Shown piece after piece: positions 63,100-64,000 of a DNA stretch of 64,000 nucleotides. Made by a program: the position numbers and the translations under genes. A model generated the notes under the pieces. That model was not told where the DNA came from, made no database searches, and saw nothing but the letters and a program-made list of their open reading frames with translations. Source of the DNA: Cyanobacteriota bacterium (GTDB lineage: Bacteria > Acidobacteriota > Vicinamibacteria > Vicinamibacterales > UBA2999); NCBI GenBank assembly GCA_019752015.1, contig JAIEMQ010000015.1:1-64000 (forward strand). The letters are read 5' to 3'. The number at the start of each line of letters is the position of its first letter. Within the stretch, counting starts at the first letter, position 1.

Positions 63100-64000
63100 T
63101 CACTCCTCGTAGCGCTTGAACAACAATGCTCCGTTTGTGCCGCCGAACCCGAACGAGTTCGACAGCGCGTAATCGATCTTCATCGCGCGCGACTTGTGCG
63201 GCACGTAGTCGAGATCGCAGCCTTCATCCGGCGTATCGAGGTTGATGGTCGGCGGCGCCATCTGGTGCCGGACCGCCAGCGCGCTGATGCCCGCTTCGAG
63301 GCCGCCGGCGGCGCCGAGGAGATGCCCCGTCATCGACTTGGTCGACGATACCGCCAGCTTGTGGGCGTGCTCGCCGAACGTCCGCTTGATCGCCGTCGTC
63401 TCGATGCGATCGTTGTGCGGCGTCGAAGTGCCGTGGGCGTTGATGTAGTTGACCTTGCCGGGGTCGACGCCCGCGCGATCGAGCGCGGCTTGCATCACGC
63501 GCACGGCGCCGTCGCCGTCTTCGACCGGCGCGGTCATGTGATACGCGTCGCCGGACATGCCGTAGCCGACAATCTCGGCATAGATGGTGGCGCCGCGCCG
63601 CTTCGCCAGCTCGAGCTCCTCGAGGATCAGGATGCCGGCGCCTTCGCCGAGCACGAAGCCGTCGCGATCCTTGTCGAACGGCCGGCTGGCTTTGGTGGGA
63701 CTGTCGTTGCGTTGCGACAGCGCGCGCAGCGCGCCGAATCCGCCGACGCCCATCGGGCACACCGCCGCCTCGGCGCCGCCGGTGATCATCGCGTCGGCCG
63801 CGCCGCGCTTGATGATCTCGAATGAATCGCCGATGGCGTGCGCCGACGCCGTGCACGCCGTGCAGGTCGCGAGATTGGGACCCTTCGCGCCGAAGCGGAT
63901 CGAGACCTGGCCCGCCGCGAGGTTGATGATGGCCGAGGGAATGAAGAACGGCGAGATCTTGCGCGGCCCGCCGTCGAGATAAGCGCTGTGCTGCTCCTCG
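63100..64000 (-). CDS. fabF: beta-ketoacyl-ACP synthase II, C-terminal part
   Basis: The frame runs off the right edge, so about 300 C-terminal residues are seen. [27 protein letters not shown] contains the nucleophile Cys region, [16 protein letters not shown] the usual loop, [14 protein letters not shown] the first catalytic His, [19 protein letters not shown] the Lys and second His, and [16 protein letters not shown] the C-terminal signature. It elongates acyl-ACP chains in fatty acid synthesis. It is upstream of the etf genes on the same strand. Confidence 0.95.
   Translation of the reverse strand, partial: EEQHSAYLDGGPRKISPFFIPSAIINLAAGQVSIRFGAKGPNLATCTACTASAHAIGDSFEIIKRGAADAMITGGAEAAVCPMGVGGFGALRALSQRNDSPTKASRPFDKDRDGFVLGEGAGILILEELELAKRRGATIYAEIVGYGMSGDAYHMTAPVEDGDGAVRVMQAALDRAGVDPGKVNYINAHGTSTPHNDRIETTAIKRTFGEHAHKLAVSSTKSMTGHLLGAAGGLEAGISALAVRHQMAPPTINLDTPDEGCDLDYVPHKSRAMKIDYALSNSFGFGGTNGALLFKRYEE

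Overview
The window is 64 kb of GC-rich bacterial chromosome. The gene content suggests a Gram-negative Acidobacteriota, most likely class Vicinamibacteria. The evidence is a bacillithiol gene (bshC), an LPS-assembly lipoprotein (lptE), PadR and MacB/FtsX-type (ADOP-like) permease relics, a PEP-CTERM remnant, a PEGA-domain protein and a CIRCE-controlled hrcA-grpE-dnaJ operon. The phylum assignment is inference from gene content; no rRNA gene is present.

Region 1 (1-9431) is an integrated accessory element lying against the 3' end of a tRNA-Cys gene. A leftward operon of small overlapping genes encodes a ribbon-helix-helix protein, a helix-turn-helix protein, a replication-like protein, small zinc-ribbon proteins and unknowns. 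A rightward operon encodes a zinc-finger protein, a tyrosine integrase, a Dam-type adenine methylase, a PD-(D/E)XK-like nuclease, a third gene broken by a one-base frameshift, and two small proteins. No capsid, portal, tail or large terminase gene is visible. The far end lies outside the window.

Region 2 (9432-29371) is core chromosome: tRNA-Cys, tRNA-Gly, a RapA-like helicase, galT, yraN, a class III aminotransferase, cysS, ribF, an MBL hydrolase, mazG, comEC, carB, carA and a pseudokinase with PEGA repeats. It holds the most interesting structure: a GxxExxY-family nuclease-like gene bounded by inverted arrays of an ACGAAGRAC word (22637-23310). A 108-bp gene-less palindrome with the same termini sits 2.5 kb away (20016-20123).

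Region 3 (29384-52633) carries bshC, a class A penicillin-binding protein, an XdhC protein, an amidohydrolase, a decayed permease, CIRCE-hrcA-grpE-dnaJ-prmA, an HslV-like Ntn hydrolase, a DUF1028 gene trailed by truncated VOC and DinB relics, rsmE, a Ser/Thr kinase, a branched-chain aminotransferase, pilT, recX, alaS, a lytic transglycosylase, rpsT, padR with a decayed permease, a PilZ protein and an unknown.

Region 4 (52600-64000) carries a broken PEP-CTERM gene, holA-lptE-leuS, an internally duplicated unknown, a histone-deacetylase-like hydrolase, a DUF374 acyltransferase, ETF-quinone oxidoreductase, etfA, etfB and the C-terminal part of fabF. The ETF block would pass electrons from acyl-CoA oxidation to the quinone pool.

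Two themes recur. Intergenic gaps are packed with short tandem words and perfect hairpins (CTAAAG/CTTTAG cores, GGCTCCC words, CTTCGACTCCGC-type hairpins), some of which have entered reading frames. Several genes (alaS, padR, ilvE, xdhC-like, mazG) have a -10-like hexamer 5-7 bases before the start codon, which suggests leaderless transcripts.
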